64,000 nt of DNA. Origin: CAZTHL01 sp964613585. GTDB lineage: Bacteria > Pseudomonadota > Alphaproteobacteria > DSM-16000 > Inquilinaceae. Location: the NCBI GenBank assembly GCA_964613585.1, contig CAZTHL010000004.1, positions 28,986 through 92,985 of the forward strand, read 5' to 3'. The translations under genes were made by a program, and so were the position numbers. Under the pieces are notes generated by a model. That model did not search any database, was not told where the DNA came from, and worked only from the letters and a program-made list of their open reading frames with translations. Positions 25,773 through 35,584 of this stretch are shown one piece after another (within the stretch, counting starts at the first letter, position 1; the number at the start of each line of letters is the position of its first letter).

Positions 25773-28655
25773 ATGTCCAGCACCGAAGCCGCCCGTCGCG
25801 CCGGCGAGACGGCCGCGGTCGATTACAAGCCGACGGTGTTCCTGCCGCGCACCGGCTTTCCCATGCGCGCCGGCCTGCCAAGGAAGGAGCCGGCGATCCT
25901 CGAGCGGTGGGACGAGATCGACCTGCACGGCCGGCTGCGCGCGCAGGCCAAGGGCCGTCGACGGTTCATCCTGCACGACGGTCCGCCCTACGCCAACGGG
26001 CACATCCATATCGGCACCGGGCTCAACAAGATCCTCAAGGATGTCATCGTCCGGGCCAACCAGATGGCCGGGCGCGACGCCAACTACGTGCCCGGCTGGG
26101 ACTGCCACGGCCTGCCCATCGAATGGCGGGTCGAGGAGCGCTACCGGGAGGCCGGCCAGGACAAGGACCAGGTGCCGATCCTGCGGTTCCGCCAGGAATG
26201 CCGGGACTTCGCCGAGCACTGGGTGCGGGTGCAGGCGGCCGAGTTCCGGCGCCTGGGCGTCGTCGGCGACTGGGAGAACCCGTACACCACCATGAGCTTT
26301 GCCGCCGAGGCGCAGATCGTGCGGGAGATCCACAAGTTCCTCCTGAACGGCAGCCTGTATCGCGGCCTGCGCCCGGTGCTCTGGTCGGTGGTCGAGAAGA
26401 CCGCGCTCGCCGAGGCGGAGCTCGAGTATTACGACCTCACCTCCACGACGATCTTCGTTCGCTTTCCCGTCGTGACGCCGTCGCAGCCGGCGCTCGCCGG
26501 CGCCGGCGTGGTGATCTGGACGACCACGCCCTGGACCATCCCGGGCAACCGCGCGGTCGCCTATGGCGAGGCCATCGAGTACGGGCTCTACCGCGTCGTC
26601 TCGGCCGCCGAGGGAAGCCGCGCGGTGCCCGGCGAGCGGCTGGTCGTCGCCACTTCGCTGGCGGCCGCCGTCGCCGAGGCGGCGGGCATCGCCGCCTGGA
26701 CGCTGGAGCGGACCCTGCCCGGCCGTGAGCTCGCCGGCACCGTCTGCCGCCATCCCCTGGCCGGCCGCGGCTACGAGTTCGCGGTACCGGCGCTGGCCGC
26801 GGAGTTCGCCACCGAGGACACGGGCTCCGGCCTTGTCCACATTGCGCCCAGCCATGGCGCCGAGGATTTCGAGCTCGGCCAGCGCCACGGCCTGCCGGTG
26901 CCGCCCATGGTCGACCCGGACGGCCGATTCCTGCCCGACGTGCCGCTGTTCGCCGGCCTCGCCACCTACACCCAGGAGGGCAGGAAGGGTCCGGCCAACG
27001 AGGCGGTGATCGGCGCCCTCGATGAGGCCGGGGCGCTGCTCGCGCGCGGCAGCCTGACCCACAGCTATCCGCACTCCTGGCGCTCGAAGGCGCCGCTCAT
27101 CTTCCGCGCCACCGACCAGTGGTTCATCTCGATGGAGGCGACCGGCCTGCGCGAGGCGGCGCTGCGCGCCATCGACGCCACGCGCTTCGTGCCCGAGGCC
27201 GGCAAGACCCGGCTGCGCTCGATGATCGAGCACCGGCCGGACTGGTGCATCAGCCGCCAGCGCGCCTGGGGCGTGCCGATCGCGCTGTTCGTCGACAAGC
27301 GGAGCGGTGAGCCGCTGCGCGATGAGGCCGTGCTGGCGCGCATCGCCGAGGCTTTCGAGACCGAGGGCGCGGACGCCTGGTACGCCCGCGACCCGCGCGA
27401 CTTCCTGGGCGAGGGCTACGATCCGGCCGACTTCGAGCAGGTGTTCGACATCGTCGACGTCTGGTTCGAGAGCGGCTCGACGCACAGCTTCGTGCTCGAG
27501 CGGCGGCCGGAGCTCGGCTGGCCCGCCTCCCTCTATCTCGAGGGCTCCGACCAGCACCGCGGCTGGTTCCACTCGTCGCTGCTGGAGAGCTGCGGCACCC
27601 GTGGCCGGGCGCCCTATGACGCGGTGCTGACCCATGGCTTCGTGCTCGACGAGCAGGGCCGCAAGATGTCGAAGTCGCTCGGCAACGTCATCGCCCCGCA
27701 GGACGTCTGCGACGAGCACGGCGCGGACATCCTGCGGCTCTGGGTGCTCGGCTCCGACTATCACGAGGATGTCCGGGTCGGCCCGGAAATCCTGAAGTAC
27801 CACGTCGACAGCTACCGCCGCCTGCGCAACACGCTCCGCTATCTGCTGGGCGCGCTCGACGGCTTCGACGAGACGGAGCGGCTCGCGCCGTCCCGCATGC
27901 CCGGTCTGGAGCGCTGGGTGCTGCACCGCCTGGCCGAGCTCGACCAGGTCATACGCCGCGCCGTGGCCGAGCACGACTACACCGGCCTCGGCCACGCCCT
28001 GCACAATTTCTGCGCGGGCGACCTGTCGGCGTTCTACTTCGATATCCGCAAGGACTCGCTCTACTGCGACCGGCCGGACAGCCTCCGCCGCCGCGCCTGC
28101 CGCACGGTGCTGGACGAGCTGTTCCATGCGCTCACCGCTTGGCTGGCGCCGATCACCTGCTTCACCGCCGAGGAGGCGTGGCAGGCGCGCATGGGCGACG
28201 AGCGCGGCAGCGTGCACGAGCGGCTGTTCCCGGACGTGCCGGCGGCCTGGCGCGACGCGGCGCTGGCCGCCACCTGGCAGTCCGTGCGCCAGGTGCGCCG
28301 CGTGGTCACCGGCGCGCTCGAGCGCGAGCGGGCCGAGAAGCGCATCGGCTCGTCACTGCAGGCGCATCCCACCGTGCACGTGACGCCGGAGCAGGCAGCG
28401 GCGCTGGAGAGCGTGGACCTCGCCGACGTCGCCATCACCTCCGGGATCACGATCGAGAGGGGCGAGGGGCCGGCCGACGCGTTCCGCCTGGCGGAGGTGC
28501 CGGGCGTGGCGGTGACCGTCGCCGCCGCCCCCGGCGAGCGCTGCGAGCGCTGTTGGAAGGTGCTGCCCGAGGTCGGCGCCGTCGCCGAACATCCCCAGCT
28601 CTGTGGCCGCTGCGTCGACGCCGTGGTCCAGTGGGAGAGAAGCGGGGGCGCATGA
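25773..28655 (+). CDS. ileS: Isoleucyl-tRNA synthetase
   Basis: Class I aminoacyl-tRNA synthetase that charges tRNA-Ile. The 960-residue product has the HIGH-type motif GHIHIG near 76-80 and the editing domain with WTTTPWTIPGNRAV. KMSKS is at 631-635. A C-terminal zinc knuckle has C924, C927, C944 and C947. GAGAGG precedes the ATG at 25773. Its stop overlaps the lspA start by 4 bp. Confidence 0.98.
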   Translation: MSSTEAARRAGETAAVDYKPTVFLPRTGFPMRAGLPRKEPAILERWDEIDLHGRLRAQAKGRRRFILHDGPPYANGHIHIGTGLNKILKDVIVRANQMAGRDANYVPGWDCHGLPIEWRVEERYREAGQDKDQVPILRFRQECRDFAEHWVRVQAAEFRRLGVVGDWENPYTTMSFAAEAQIVREIHKFLLNGSLYRGLRPVLWSVVEKTALAEAELEYYDLTSTTIFVRFPVVTPSQPALAGAGVVIWTTTPWTIPGNRAVAYGEAIEYGLYRVVSAAEGSRAVPGERLVVATSLAAAVAEAAGIAAWTLERTLPGRELAGTVCRHPLAGRGYEFAVPALAAEFATEDTGSGLVHIAPSHGAEDFELGQRHGLPVPPMVDPDGRFLPDVPLFAGLATYTQEGRKGPANEAVIGALDEAGALLARGSLTHSYPHSWRSKAPLIFRATDQWFISMEATGLREAALRAIDATRFVPEAGKTRLRSMIEHRPDWCISRQRAWGVPIALFVDKRSGEPLRDEAVLARIAEAFETEGADAWYARDPRDFLGEGYDPADFEQVFDIVDVWFESGSTHSFVLERRPELGWPASLYLEGSDQHRGWFHSSLLESCGTRGRAPYDAVLTHGFVLDEQGRKMSKSLGNVIAPQDVCDEHGADILRLWVLGSDYHEDVRVGPEILKYHVDSYRRLRNTLRYLLGALDGFDETERLAPSRMPGLERWVLHRLAELDQVIRRAVAEHDYTGLGHALHNFCAGDLSAFYFDIRKDSLYCDRPDSLRRRACRTVLDELFHALTAWLAPITCFTAEEAWQARMGDERGSVHERLFPDVPAAWRDAALAATWQSVRQVRRVVTGALERERAEKRIGSSLQAHPTVHVTPEQAAALESVDLADVAITSGITIERGEGPADAFRLAEVPGVAVTVAAAPGERCERCWKVLPEVGAVAEHPQLCGRCVDAVVQWERSGGA

Positions 28656-29209
28656 CCCGGGCCCGGCGCGGCACGCTCCGTCCCGGCCTCGCCTTGGCCG
28701 GGGCCGTGGTTTTGCTCGATCAGGCGGTCAAGGCGGTCATGCTCTACGGCGTGTTCGGCCTGCCGTTCCCGACCACCGCCGGCGCCTGGCATCCCCCGAT
28801 CGCCGTCACCGACTTCTTCAACCTGGTCATGGTCTGGAACCGCGGCATCAGCTTCGGCCTGCTCGCCGAGACGCCGGGCGCCTCCCGCTGGCTGCTGATC
28901 GGGCTGGCCCTCGCCATCGCCGGCGCCCTGACCGTATGGCTCGCCCGCGCCGCCGACCGGTTCCTGATCCTTCCGCTCGGCCTGGTGATCGGCGGCGCCG
29001 TCGGCAACGTGATCGATCGTGTGCTTTATGGCGCGGTTGCCGACTTCTTCGACTTTCACCTTTTGGGCTATCACTTCTGGGCCTTCAATGTGGCTGACAG
29101 CGCGATCTCGGTGGGGATCGCGCTGCTGCTGCTGGACAGCCTGCTGTCCCGGCCACCCGCGGACGCGCGGGCGGCGGGCGGCAAGAGACGGGTAGGGAGA
29201 TCGTCGTGA
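28652..29209 (+). CDS. lspA: Lipoprotein signal peptidase
   Basis: Inner-membrane aspartyl protease (signal peptidase II) that cleaves prolipoproteins after diacylglyceryl transfer. The 185-residue product has four hydrophobic segments and the two catalytic aspartates: D122 in GNVIDR and D149 in FNVADSAIS. It overlaps ileS by 4 bp and the following lipoprotein gene by 4 bp. Confidence 0.97.
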   Translation: MTRARRGTLRPGLALAGAVVLLDQAVKAVMLYGVFGLPFPTTAGAWHPPIAVTDFFNLVMVWNRGISFGLLAETPGASRWLLIGLALAIAGALTVWLARAADRFLILPLGLVIGGAVGNVIDRVLYGAVADFFDFHLLGYHFWAFNVADSAISVGIALLLLDSLLSRPPADARAAGGKRRVGRSS

Positions 29210-29793
29210 ACGCGAGGAGAGCCGTGCTCGGCGCGCTGCTGCTGGGCATGACGGTTGGCTGTGGGGACAGTACCCGCCAGGCGCTCGGCATCGACCGCGC
29301 CTCGCCGGACGAGTTCGCGGTGGTGTCGCGCGCGCCGTTGACGCTGCCGCCGGAATACAGCCTGCGGCCGCCGGCGCCGGGCGCGCCGCGGCCGCAGGAG
29401 CGCGATCCGCGACGCCGCGCCGAGACGGTCGTGTTCGACCAGGGCGGCGCCGGCGGCGGCGAGACGCTGCTGGCGCGCCAGGACGGCCGCGTCGTCCAGA
29501 TCAGCCCGGGCGAGGGGGCGCTGCTGGCGCGCGCCGGCGCCGACTCGATCGAGCCCGACATCCGCCAGGTCGTCGACCGCGAGACCCGGGACATCGTGCT
29601 CGCGGACCGCGGCTTCGTGAACCGGCTGCTGTTCTGGCAGGAGCCGCCGCCGCCGGGCGAGATCGTCGAGCCGGAGGAGGAGGCCCGCCGCCTGGCCAGC
29701 AACCAGGCCCTGGGCGCGCCGATCACCGAGGGCGAGACGCCGACGGTCGAGCGGCGCGAGCGCGCGCCGCTCGAAGGGCTGTTTGATTTCTGA
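29206..29793 (+). CDS. DUF3035 lipoprotein (BamF-type)
   Basis: A 195-residue outer-membrane lipoprotein. Seen: signal peptide and lipobox (LGMTVGC), then the DUF3035 hallmark DEFAVVSRAPLTLPPEY, a proline-rich stretch and a C-terminal ERRERAPLEGLFDF. In Caulobacter the DUF3035 protein is the BamF subunit of the beta-barrel assembly complex, and that assignment is transferred by family. GTG start, overlapping lspA by 4 bp. Its mature form needs the adjacent signal peptidase. Confidence 0.85.
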   Translation: MNARRAVLGALLLGMTVGCGDSTRQALGIDRASPDEFAVVSRAPLTLPPEYSLRPPAPGAPRPQERDPRRRAETVVFDQGGAGGGETLLARQDGRVVQISPGEGALLARAGADSIEPDIRQVVDRETRDIVLADRGFVNRLLFWQEPPPPGEIVEPEEEARRLASNQALGAPITEGETPTVERRERAPLEGLFDF

Positions 29794-29861
29794 CGGCCCC
29801 GGCCCACCTCCTCGGACAGTGAAATGATCATTCCGGTGTCCTTTCGAGGAGACGCACGAGC

Positions 29862-31271
29862 GTGACATCCCATCCTTGGCTGCGGCGCGCCGGCATCGGG
29901 CTCGGCGCGCTCGGGCTGCTTGCGGCGGCCGATCAGGCCGGCTCCGGCGGCGCCCGGGCGGCGGTGTTCGAGCCCGAGACCTTCACCCTCGACAACGGCA
30001 TGCCGGTGGTCGTGGTGACCAACCGCAGCGTGCCGGTGGTCGGCCACATGGTGTGGTACGGCGTGGGCGCCGCGGACGAGCCGCCCGGCTCCTCCGGCTT
30101 GGCGCATTTCCTGGAGCACCTGATGTTCCGCGGCACCGGGGAGGTGCCGGACGGCGCCTTCAGCCGGACCGTGGCGCGCCACGGCGGGGTCAGCAACGCC
30201 TTCACCGGCTACGACTTCACGGCCTACTTCCAGTCGGTGGCAAAGGAGCATCTGCCGCTGGTCATGGAGCTCGAGGCCGATCGCATGACCGGGCTGGAGC
30301 TCGATCCCGAGCTGGTCGCCACCGAGCGCGACGTGATTGTCGAGGAGCGGCGCCAGCGCACCGACAATGATCCGTCGGCGCGGCTCACCGAGCAGATGAT
30401 CGCCACGCTCTACCAGAACCATCCCTACGGCACGCCGGTCATCGGCTGGGAGCATGAGATCCGCGCCCTCGACCTCGAGGCGGTGCAGGCCTTCTATGAC
30501 CGCTGGTACGACCCGGCGAGCGCCACGCTGATCGTGGCCGGCGACATCGATGCCGAGGAGCTGCGGCCGCTCGCCGAGGCGACCTACGGCCGGATTCCGG
30601 CGGGCGAGGTGCCGGAGCGGGCGCGGCCGTCGGAGCCGCCGCAGGGCGCCGAGCGCCGCGTGATCCTCGAGGACCCGGCGGTCGGCCAGCCGTCCTGGCG
30701 CCGCTACTACCTGGCGCCCAGCTACAGCGACTCCGGCCCGGCCGGGGACGGGTCGGAGGACACGGAGAGGCTCGCCTACGCGCTGCAGGTTCTGAACGAG
30801 ATCCTGGGCGCCGGCGACACCAGCCGGCTCTACCAGTCGCTCGTGGTCGAGCAGCAGCTGGCGGTCGGCGCCGGCACCGCCTACTCGCCGGAGAGCCTCG
30901 ACCAGACCAGCTTCGTCGCCTACGCGGTGCCGCGGCCGGGCGTGTCCCTTGAGGCGGTCGAGGCCGCCGTCGATGCCGCGATCGAGCGGCTGCTGACCGA
31001 CGGCGTGACGGAGGATGAGCTGGACAGCGCCCGGCAGCGCCTGATCACCGAGGCGGCGTATGCCCGCGACAGCATCATCGGCCCGGCCATGCTGCTGGGC
31101 CGCGCGCTCACCACCGGCCAGACCATCGAGGATGTCGAGGCCTGGCCCGAGCGGATCGAGGCGGTGACCGGGGAGAGGGTGCTCGCCGCGGCACGGCTGG
31201 TGCTCGACGAGGATCGCTCGGTCACCGGCCTGCTGCAGCGGGCCGCCGAGACCGCGGAGCTGACCCAATGA
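29862..31271 (+). CDS. M16 family zinc metallopeptidase, catalytic subunit
   Basis: A 469-residue secreted M16B peptidase. After a signal sequence (ending GARAAVFEPE) comes the inverted zinc motif in HFLEHLMFRGT, with the downstream Glu in ELEADRMTGLEL. A typical M16 C-terminal domain follows. GTG start after GAGGAG. It overlaps the second M16 gene by 4 bp. Bacterial periplasmic pairs of this kind (one active, one inactive subunit) form heterodimers. Confidence 0.93.
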   Translation: MTSHPWLRRAGIGLGALGLLAAADQAGSGGARAAVFEPETFTLDNGMPVVVVTNRSVPVVGHMVWYGVGAADEPPGSSGLAHFLEHLMFRGTGEVPDGAFSRTVARHGGVSNAFTGYDFTAYFQSVAKEHLPLVMELEADRMTGLELDPELVATERDVIVEERRQRTDNDPSARLTEQMIATLYQNHPYGTPVIGWEHEIRALDLEAVQAFYDRWYDPASATLIVAGDIDAEELRPLAEATYGRIPAGEVPERARPSEPPQGAERRVILEDPAVGQPSWRRYYLAPSYSDSGPAGDGSEDTERLAYALQVLNEILGAGDTSRLYQSLVVEQQLAVGAGTAYSPESLDQTSFVAYAVPRPGVSLEAVEAAVDAAIERLLTDGVTEDELDSARQRLITEAAYARDSIIGPAMLLGRALTTGQTIEDVEAWPERIEAVTGERVLAAARLVLDEDRSVTGLLQRAAETAELTQ

Positions 31272-32656
31272 GCCGTCTTCGTTCCCTGGCGGCCGGCGTC
31301 CTGCTGACCCTGGCCGCCAGCGCCGCCCCGCTCGCCGACGCCCGCGCGGTCGATGTCGAGCGGGTGGTCAGCCCCGGCGGCATCGAGGCCTGGCTGGTGC
31401 GCAATGACGGCGTGCCGGTGATCTCCATGGACTTCGCGTTCCGCGGCGGCACCGCAAGCGACCCCGAGGGCAAGGCGGGGCTGGCCAACCTCGCAGCCGC
31501 CACGCTCGACGAGGGGGCCGGCACTCTCAGGTCGCGCGCCTTCCGGTCGGCTCTGCGCGACCGGGGCATCCGCCTCGACTTCGATGCCCGGCGCGACACC
31601 TTCCACGGCAGCGTCCAGACCGTCACCGAGCACGCCGAGACCGCGTTCGACCTGACCCGCCTCGCGCTCAACGAGCCGCGCTTCGATGCGGAGGCGGTCG
31701 AGCGCATGCGCGCGGCGATCCTGGCGGCGGTCCGGCGCAACACGACCGATCCCGAGTGGCTGGCCCGGCGCGCCTATGCCGACACGGTCTATGCCGACCA
31801 TCCGTACGGCCAGCCATCGCGCGGCACGGCGGCGACACTGGCCGGGCTGACGGCGGCGGACCTGCGTGCGTTCGTGGACGAGCGGCTGGTGAAGGACCGG
31901 CTCTTCATCGGCGTCAGCGGAGACATCACCGCCGAGGAGCTGGGCCCGCTGCTCGACCAGGTCTTCGGCGGCCTGCCGGACAGCGGACCGGCGCTCGAGG
32001 TGCCAGCGCTCGACCGTGAGGGGGCGGGCGAGGTGGTCCAGGTCGATTGGGACGGACCGCAGAGCGTGCTGCTGATCGGCCAGCCGGGGGTCGGCCGCGA
32101 GGATGTGGACTACTATCCGGCGATCGTCATGAACCAGGTGCTGGGCGGCGGCGGCCTGACCTCGCGCCTGGGTGAGGAGGTGCGCGAGAAGCGGGGCCTG
32201 ACCTACGGCATCTCGAGCTACCTCGTGGACAGCGACCATGCCGACGAGTTGATGGTCAGCGGCTCGCTGTCCAACGCGAACGTGGTCGAGGCGCTCGACG
32301 TGATCGCGACGGAATGGCGGCGCATGGCGGAGGAGGGGCCGACCGTCGAGGAGTTCGACGATGCCAAGACCTACCTGACCGGCTCGTTCCCGCTGCGGTT
32401 CACCTCGACCGGCCGGGTCGCCTCGAGCCTGCTCGGCATGCAGCTTGACGGCCTTGGCATCGACTACCTGGATGAGCGCAACCGGCGTGTCGAGGCGGTC
32501 ACGCTGGAGCAGGTCAACACCCTCGCCGGACGGCTGCTCGACACCGCTGCCTGGACCGTTGTGGTGGTCGGCGAACCGACCGGCGACTTCGAGCCGACAG
32601 GGGAGTTGAGCGCGGCCGACCTCGCGGCGCGCGAGCTGGCCGAGGGCGGGAGCTGA
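31268..32656 (+). CDS. M16 family protein, non-catalytic subunit
   Basis: A 462-residue secreted partner of the upstream peptidase. It has a signal peptide (SAAPLADARA), but the HXXEH motif is replaced by NLAAATLDEG, so it cannot bind the catalytic zinc. The C-terminal GGGGLTSRLGEEVREKRGLTY and R/Y-type segments for substrate binding are kept. It ends the ileS-lspA-M16 gene string and is followed by a terminator. Confidence 0.93.
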   Translation: MSRLRSLAAGVLLTLAASAAPLADARAVDVERVVSPGGIEAWLVRNDGVPVISMDFAFRGGTASDPEGKAGLANLAAATLDEGAGTLRSRAFRSALRDRGIRLDFDARRDTFHGSVQTVTEHAETAFDLTRLALNEPRFDAEAVERMRAAILAAVRRNTTDPEWLARRAYADTVYADHPYGQPSRGTAATLAGLTAADLRAFVDERLVKDRLFIGVSGDITAEELGPLLDQVFGGLPDSGPALEVPALDREGAGEVVQVDWDGPQSVLLIGQPGVGREDVDYYPAIVMNQVLGGGGLTSRLGEEVREKRGLTYGISSYLVDSDHADELMVSGSLSNANVVEALDVIATEWRRMAEEGPTVEEFDDAKTYLTGSFPLRFTSTGRVASSLLGMQLDGLGIDYLDERNRRVEAVTLEQVNTLAGRLLDTAAWTVVVVGEPTGDFEPTGELSAADLAARELAEGGS

Positions 32657-32695
32657 GCCCCTCGCGCCCCGTGATGGCGGGATGATGCCGGGGAC

Positions 32696-32721
32696 AAGGG
32701 CCCGCCCAACGGCGGGCCCTT
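32696..32721 (+). terminator. Rho-independent terminator after the M16 pair
   Basis: Inverted repeat with 11-base arms AAGGGCCCGCC and GGCGGGCCCTT, a 4-base loop and a short T run, 40 bp after the M16 stop codon. Its symmetric A/T flanks mean it could also act on transcripts from the other strand. Confidence 0.75.
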
Positions 32722-33076
32722 TGCCGTTCCGGGCAGCGGCAAGACGGCGGCGATGGGACCGCCGCGGTGCCCGACCCTCGCCGCGCCGGCCTGCCCTCCG
32801 GCCGCCCGCGCCTGCTGCCGGCGAGAGGGCCGGTCGGCGCGCTGCCCGGCAGCTCTGCGGCCGCCCGGCCGAGCCGTGGACGGCAGGGCCGGCGAGCCAA
32901 CGACGTCATGCCGCCGGGCGAGACGCCAGCTCGCCGGCCCGCCGGCATCAGGAGATCGGCGCTGCGCAGGCCTTGGTCAGGCTTTCCAAGGTCGAAGCCT
33001 CACGGTAATAGGGTGCCCGACGGCGCTCCTGTCCCGCGTCGGATCCCGCCATACGGGCTATCGAGAACCAGATTCA
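32722..33076. other. Intergenic region before unknown membrane protein
   Basis: About 350 bp. Open frames here are GC-driven and have no protein character. The base composition falls toward the following gene. No clear promoter is seen. Confidence 0.4.
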
Positions 33077-34024
33077 ATGGCGTTGCAGCTTGACGGAGTG
33101 CTCAAGCGTCAGGATGATTTCATCCGGGAGCGAAGCCGTGCGATCGATCATTTGCTTCGCCTGCTCGCCTTCATCGTCAGTGTCGCCGTCTTCTTCACCT
33201 GCGCCAAGGTCTATTCCTGCCTCGTCGCCGACGATTGGGCAGGGGTGTTCGCTTGCCTGGCCATTCTGCTCACGATCATCCCGATCTTCCAGGGCATGCA
33301 ACGAGCCCTGGATCTCAAGTACCGCAATCCGCTCAACGGCGTGACCGGGCTCTTTGCGATCTTGAGCGATTATGTCGTCCTCATCATCTTGGCGGTTTCC
33401 TTTTTGGTCATGGCGCAGACCATCCCGGATCACGCACCGGCCAACCAGTCACAGGTTGCGATCTTGGAGAATCAGTCATCGGCCCGCCTTGTTGAGGTCG
33501 AGGAGCGCGAACTGTTTTATCCGGATATCGCCGAACGACGCTTGCATTTCCTGCTGGCGATCCTTTTCTTCTTCGTCTTCGACACGCTTACCCTATATTG
33601 GCCAACGATGTGGTCGTATCCGGAGCTGAGGCGGGATCTGCGGGCCCAGCTCGACCCGGGCGTGGAGGCGTCCGAGCGCCAGCAGGCCCTCGTGAGGCTC
33701 GTGCGGGCCTATAGGAACCAGCGGGAGCTGTTCCGCTCGTCGCATCGGACCTTCATCCTGCTCAACGGCAGCGTGGCCGTCCTGGTGGCCATTGTTCTGC
33801 TGATCTACTGCAGGCTCATTCTGCCGGAGGTCGTGGCTGTCCCCTATTCCGAGGCGCGTTCGCTGGCCGTCGAGCAGGACGCAGCCGTCTGCATGGCCCT
33901 GGTGGCGTTCGCGACACTGACGCGCAGCCTCCTCGACTATCGACTGAGCGGCTCCTTCTGGTTTCCGATGGATGAGGTGCCGCGCAAGCCGGGCCGGCGG
34001 TTTGACGAAACCGGCGCCGTTTGA
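33077..34024 (+). CDS. Unknown multi-pass membrane protein
   Basis: A 315-residue protein from the ATG at 33077 that I do not recognise. Four to six hydrophobic segments are visible: LLRLLAFIVSVAVFFTCAKV, VFACLAILLTIIPIF, ILSDYVVLIILAVSFLVM, LLAILFFFVFDTLTLYW, FILLNGSVAVLVAIVLLIY and a last weaker one. The linker of charged helices (ELRRDLRAQL... to ...RAYRNQRELFR) is probably cytoplasmic. Its GC content is clearly lower than its neighbours, suggesting acquisition by transfer. It is a single gene with no operon partner. Confidence 0.75.
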   Translation: MALQLDGVLKRQDDFIRERSRAIDHLLRLLAFIVSVAVFFTCAKVYSCLVADDWAGVFACLAILLTIIPIFQGMQRALDLKYRNPLNGVTGLFAILSDYVVLIILAVSFLVMAQTIPDHAPANQSQVAILENQSSARLVEVEERELFYPDIAERRLHFLLAILFFFVFDTLTLYWPTMWSYPELRRDLRAQLDPGVEASERQQALVRLVRAYRNQRELFRSSHRTFILLNGSVAVLVAIVLLIYCRLILPEVVAVPYSEARSLAVEQDAAVCMALVAFATLTRSLLDYRLSGSFWFPMDEVPRKPGRRFDETGAV

Positions 34025-34121
34025 TCAAATCGTCAGGCCTGATGGACTAGAAGGTCGAATCAGCCTACACCGGCACACAACATCTTGATTCGATTTAACC
34101 ATCAGGCACAAGTGAGCGGCG

Positions 34122-34622
34122 ATGCCAGGCACGACACCGAAGGCTTATCTCGCCGGCCCGGACGTCTTCGATCCGGCCTACGACGCCCTGCTCGAGGCGC
34201 GCAGCCGAGCATGCCGAGCCTACGGGCTGCAGCCGCTGTCGCCTGTCGACACCGGCTTCACGACCGCCGCGGCGATCTATCGCAACAATGGCCGGCTGAT
34301 CCGTGACGCGGACGTCGTGATCGCCAATATCGAGCCCTTTCGCGGCCCGCACTGCGATGTCGGCACCGCCTGGGAGATCGGCTTTGCCGTGGCCCTGGAC
34401 AAGCGCGTGTTCGCGTTCTCGCGGGATCGGCGGCTTCTGGTCGAGCGCATTCCGGCCGGCACCGTCCCCGGACATGATGCGAACGGCCGGCTGATCGAGA
34501 ACTTCGGGCTGGCCGAGAACCTGATGATCGCGGAGTCGGTCCACGACGGGCACATCCATCCGACCTTCGAGGAGGCCATGAAGGCCGCCGCGCGCTTTCT
34601 CGGCCTGCGCGCCGCCGCCTGA
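34122..34622 (+). CDS. Nucleoside 2-deoxyribosyltransferase family protein
   Basis: A 166-residue cytoplasmic enzyme of the NDT family, which breaks or exchanges the glycosidic bond of 2'-deoxynucleosides (or nucleoside monophosphates). Family features: AYLAGPDVF at the N-terminus, RDADVVIANIEPFRG with the substrate-binding loop and CDVGTAWEIGFAVAL with the catalytic Glu. A role in nucleotide salvage is likely. The exact substrate cannot be assigned. Confidence 0.88.
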   Translation: MPGTTPKAYLAGPDVFDPAYDALLEARSRACRAYGLQPLSPVDTGFTTAAAIYRNNGRLIRDADVVIANIEPFRGPHCDVGTAWEIGFAVALDKRVFAFSRDRRLLVERIPAGTVPGHDANGRLIENFGLAENLMIAESVHDGHIHPTFEEAMKAAARFLGLRAAA

Positions 34623-34732
34623 GCCCGCGACCGGCCGTCGCCGGGCGCCGAAGTGATCTCCGACGCCATGGAAAGCCGCCGGGTCACTGCCGACATATGG
34701 TTCGGCAGGCCAACGATCCTGGGAGGCCGATC

Positions 34733-35584
34733 ATGCGCACGTTCCTTGTGCCCTTCCACGATGACGACAGCTCCGATATCGCGCTCGAGGCGGCGCACCG
34801 CTTGGCGTCGCGCAACGCCGGGCATATCGAGGGGCTGCTCGTCCTGGAGAATCCGGCGCTCGCCATCAGCGACCGCTTCGCGGTGCCGTCCGAGGTGCTG
34901 GTCCAGGTCACCCACAGCTGGCGCGAGGTGGCGGACAAGGCCCGTGGCCGCTTCCGCGGCTTCGTCGAGCGGCGCGGCATCGCGTGGTCGGACGAGCCGC
35001 AACCGGCCGGCGAGGCCGTGACGGCCGGCTGGCGCGAGCTCGAGGGTCGGGAGAGCGACATCGTCGGCGAGCGGGCGCGCCTCCACGAGCTGACCGTGTT
35101 CGGCCGCATGCCGTATTTCGGCCCGCCGCATTGGGAGGCCACCGCCGAGAATCTGCTGTTCGAGAGCGGCCGGCCCGTGCTCATCACCGGCGCCCGCCAT
35201 CCCGCGGAGACCCTTGGCGATATCGTCGTGATCGCCTGGAACCGCAGCATCGAGACGGCCCGCACGGTGGCGCTCGGCATGCCGCTGCTCACCCGCGCGC
35301 GCCGGGTCGCCCTGCTGGAGGTCGAGGACTGGACCTTCCCCGGGCCGTCGGGCGAGGAGATGACCGCTTGGCTGCGCCGCGCCGGCGTCAACGCCGAGCA
35401 CACCATGGCGCCGCTCGAGGGCCGCACGCCGGGGCAGGTGATCCTGGCCGAGACCGACGCGCTGGGCGCCGACCTGCTGTTCAAGGGCGCCTATACCCGC
35501 AACCGCCTGCGCGAGCTCGTGTTCGGCGGCGCCACTCGCCACGTCCTGACCCACGCCGAGCTGCCGGTGTTCATGGCGCATTGA
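34733..35584 (+). CDS. Universal stress protein with two UspA-like halves
   Basis: A 283-residue protein with GGAGG ahead of the ATG at 34733. The N-terminal half starts MRTFLVPFHDDDSSDIALEAA in the Usp manner. The C-terminal half contains IVVIAWNRSIETARTVALGMP and ends with a glycine loop and GGATRHVLTHAELPVFMAH, resembling the Usp ATP-binding GSxxxxxx(S/T)..PV motif with changes. It is a cytoplasmic stress-response protein family. The mechanism is unknown. Confidence 0.85.
   Translation: MRTFLVPFHDDDSSDIALEAAHRLASRNAGHIEGLLVLENPALAISDRFAVPSEVLVQVTHSWREVADKARGRFRGFVERRGIAWSDEPQPAGEAVTAGWRELEGRESDIVGERARLHELTVFGRMPYFGPPHWEATAENLLFESGRPVLITGARHPAETLGDIVVIAWNRSIETARTVALGMPLLTRARRVALLEVEDWTFPGPSGEEMTAWLRRAGVNAEHTMAPLEGRTPGQVILAETDALGADLLFKGAYTRNRLRELVFGGATRHVLTHAELPVFMAH

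Noticed and set aside
25170..28217. 1015-codon minus-strand open frame across ileS
   Set aside because: Antisense shadow; IleS motifs and the zinc knuckle are on the plus strand.
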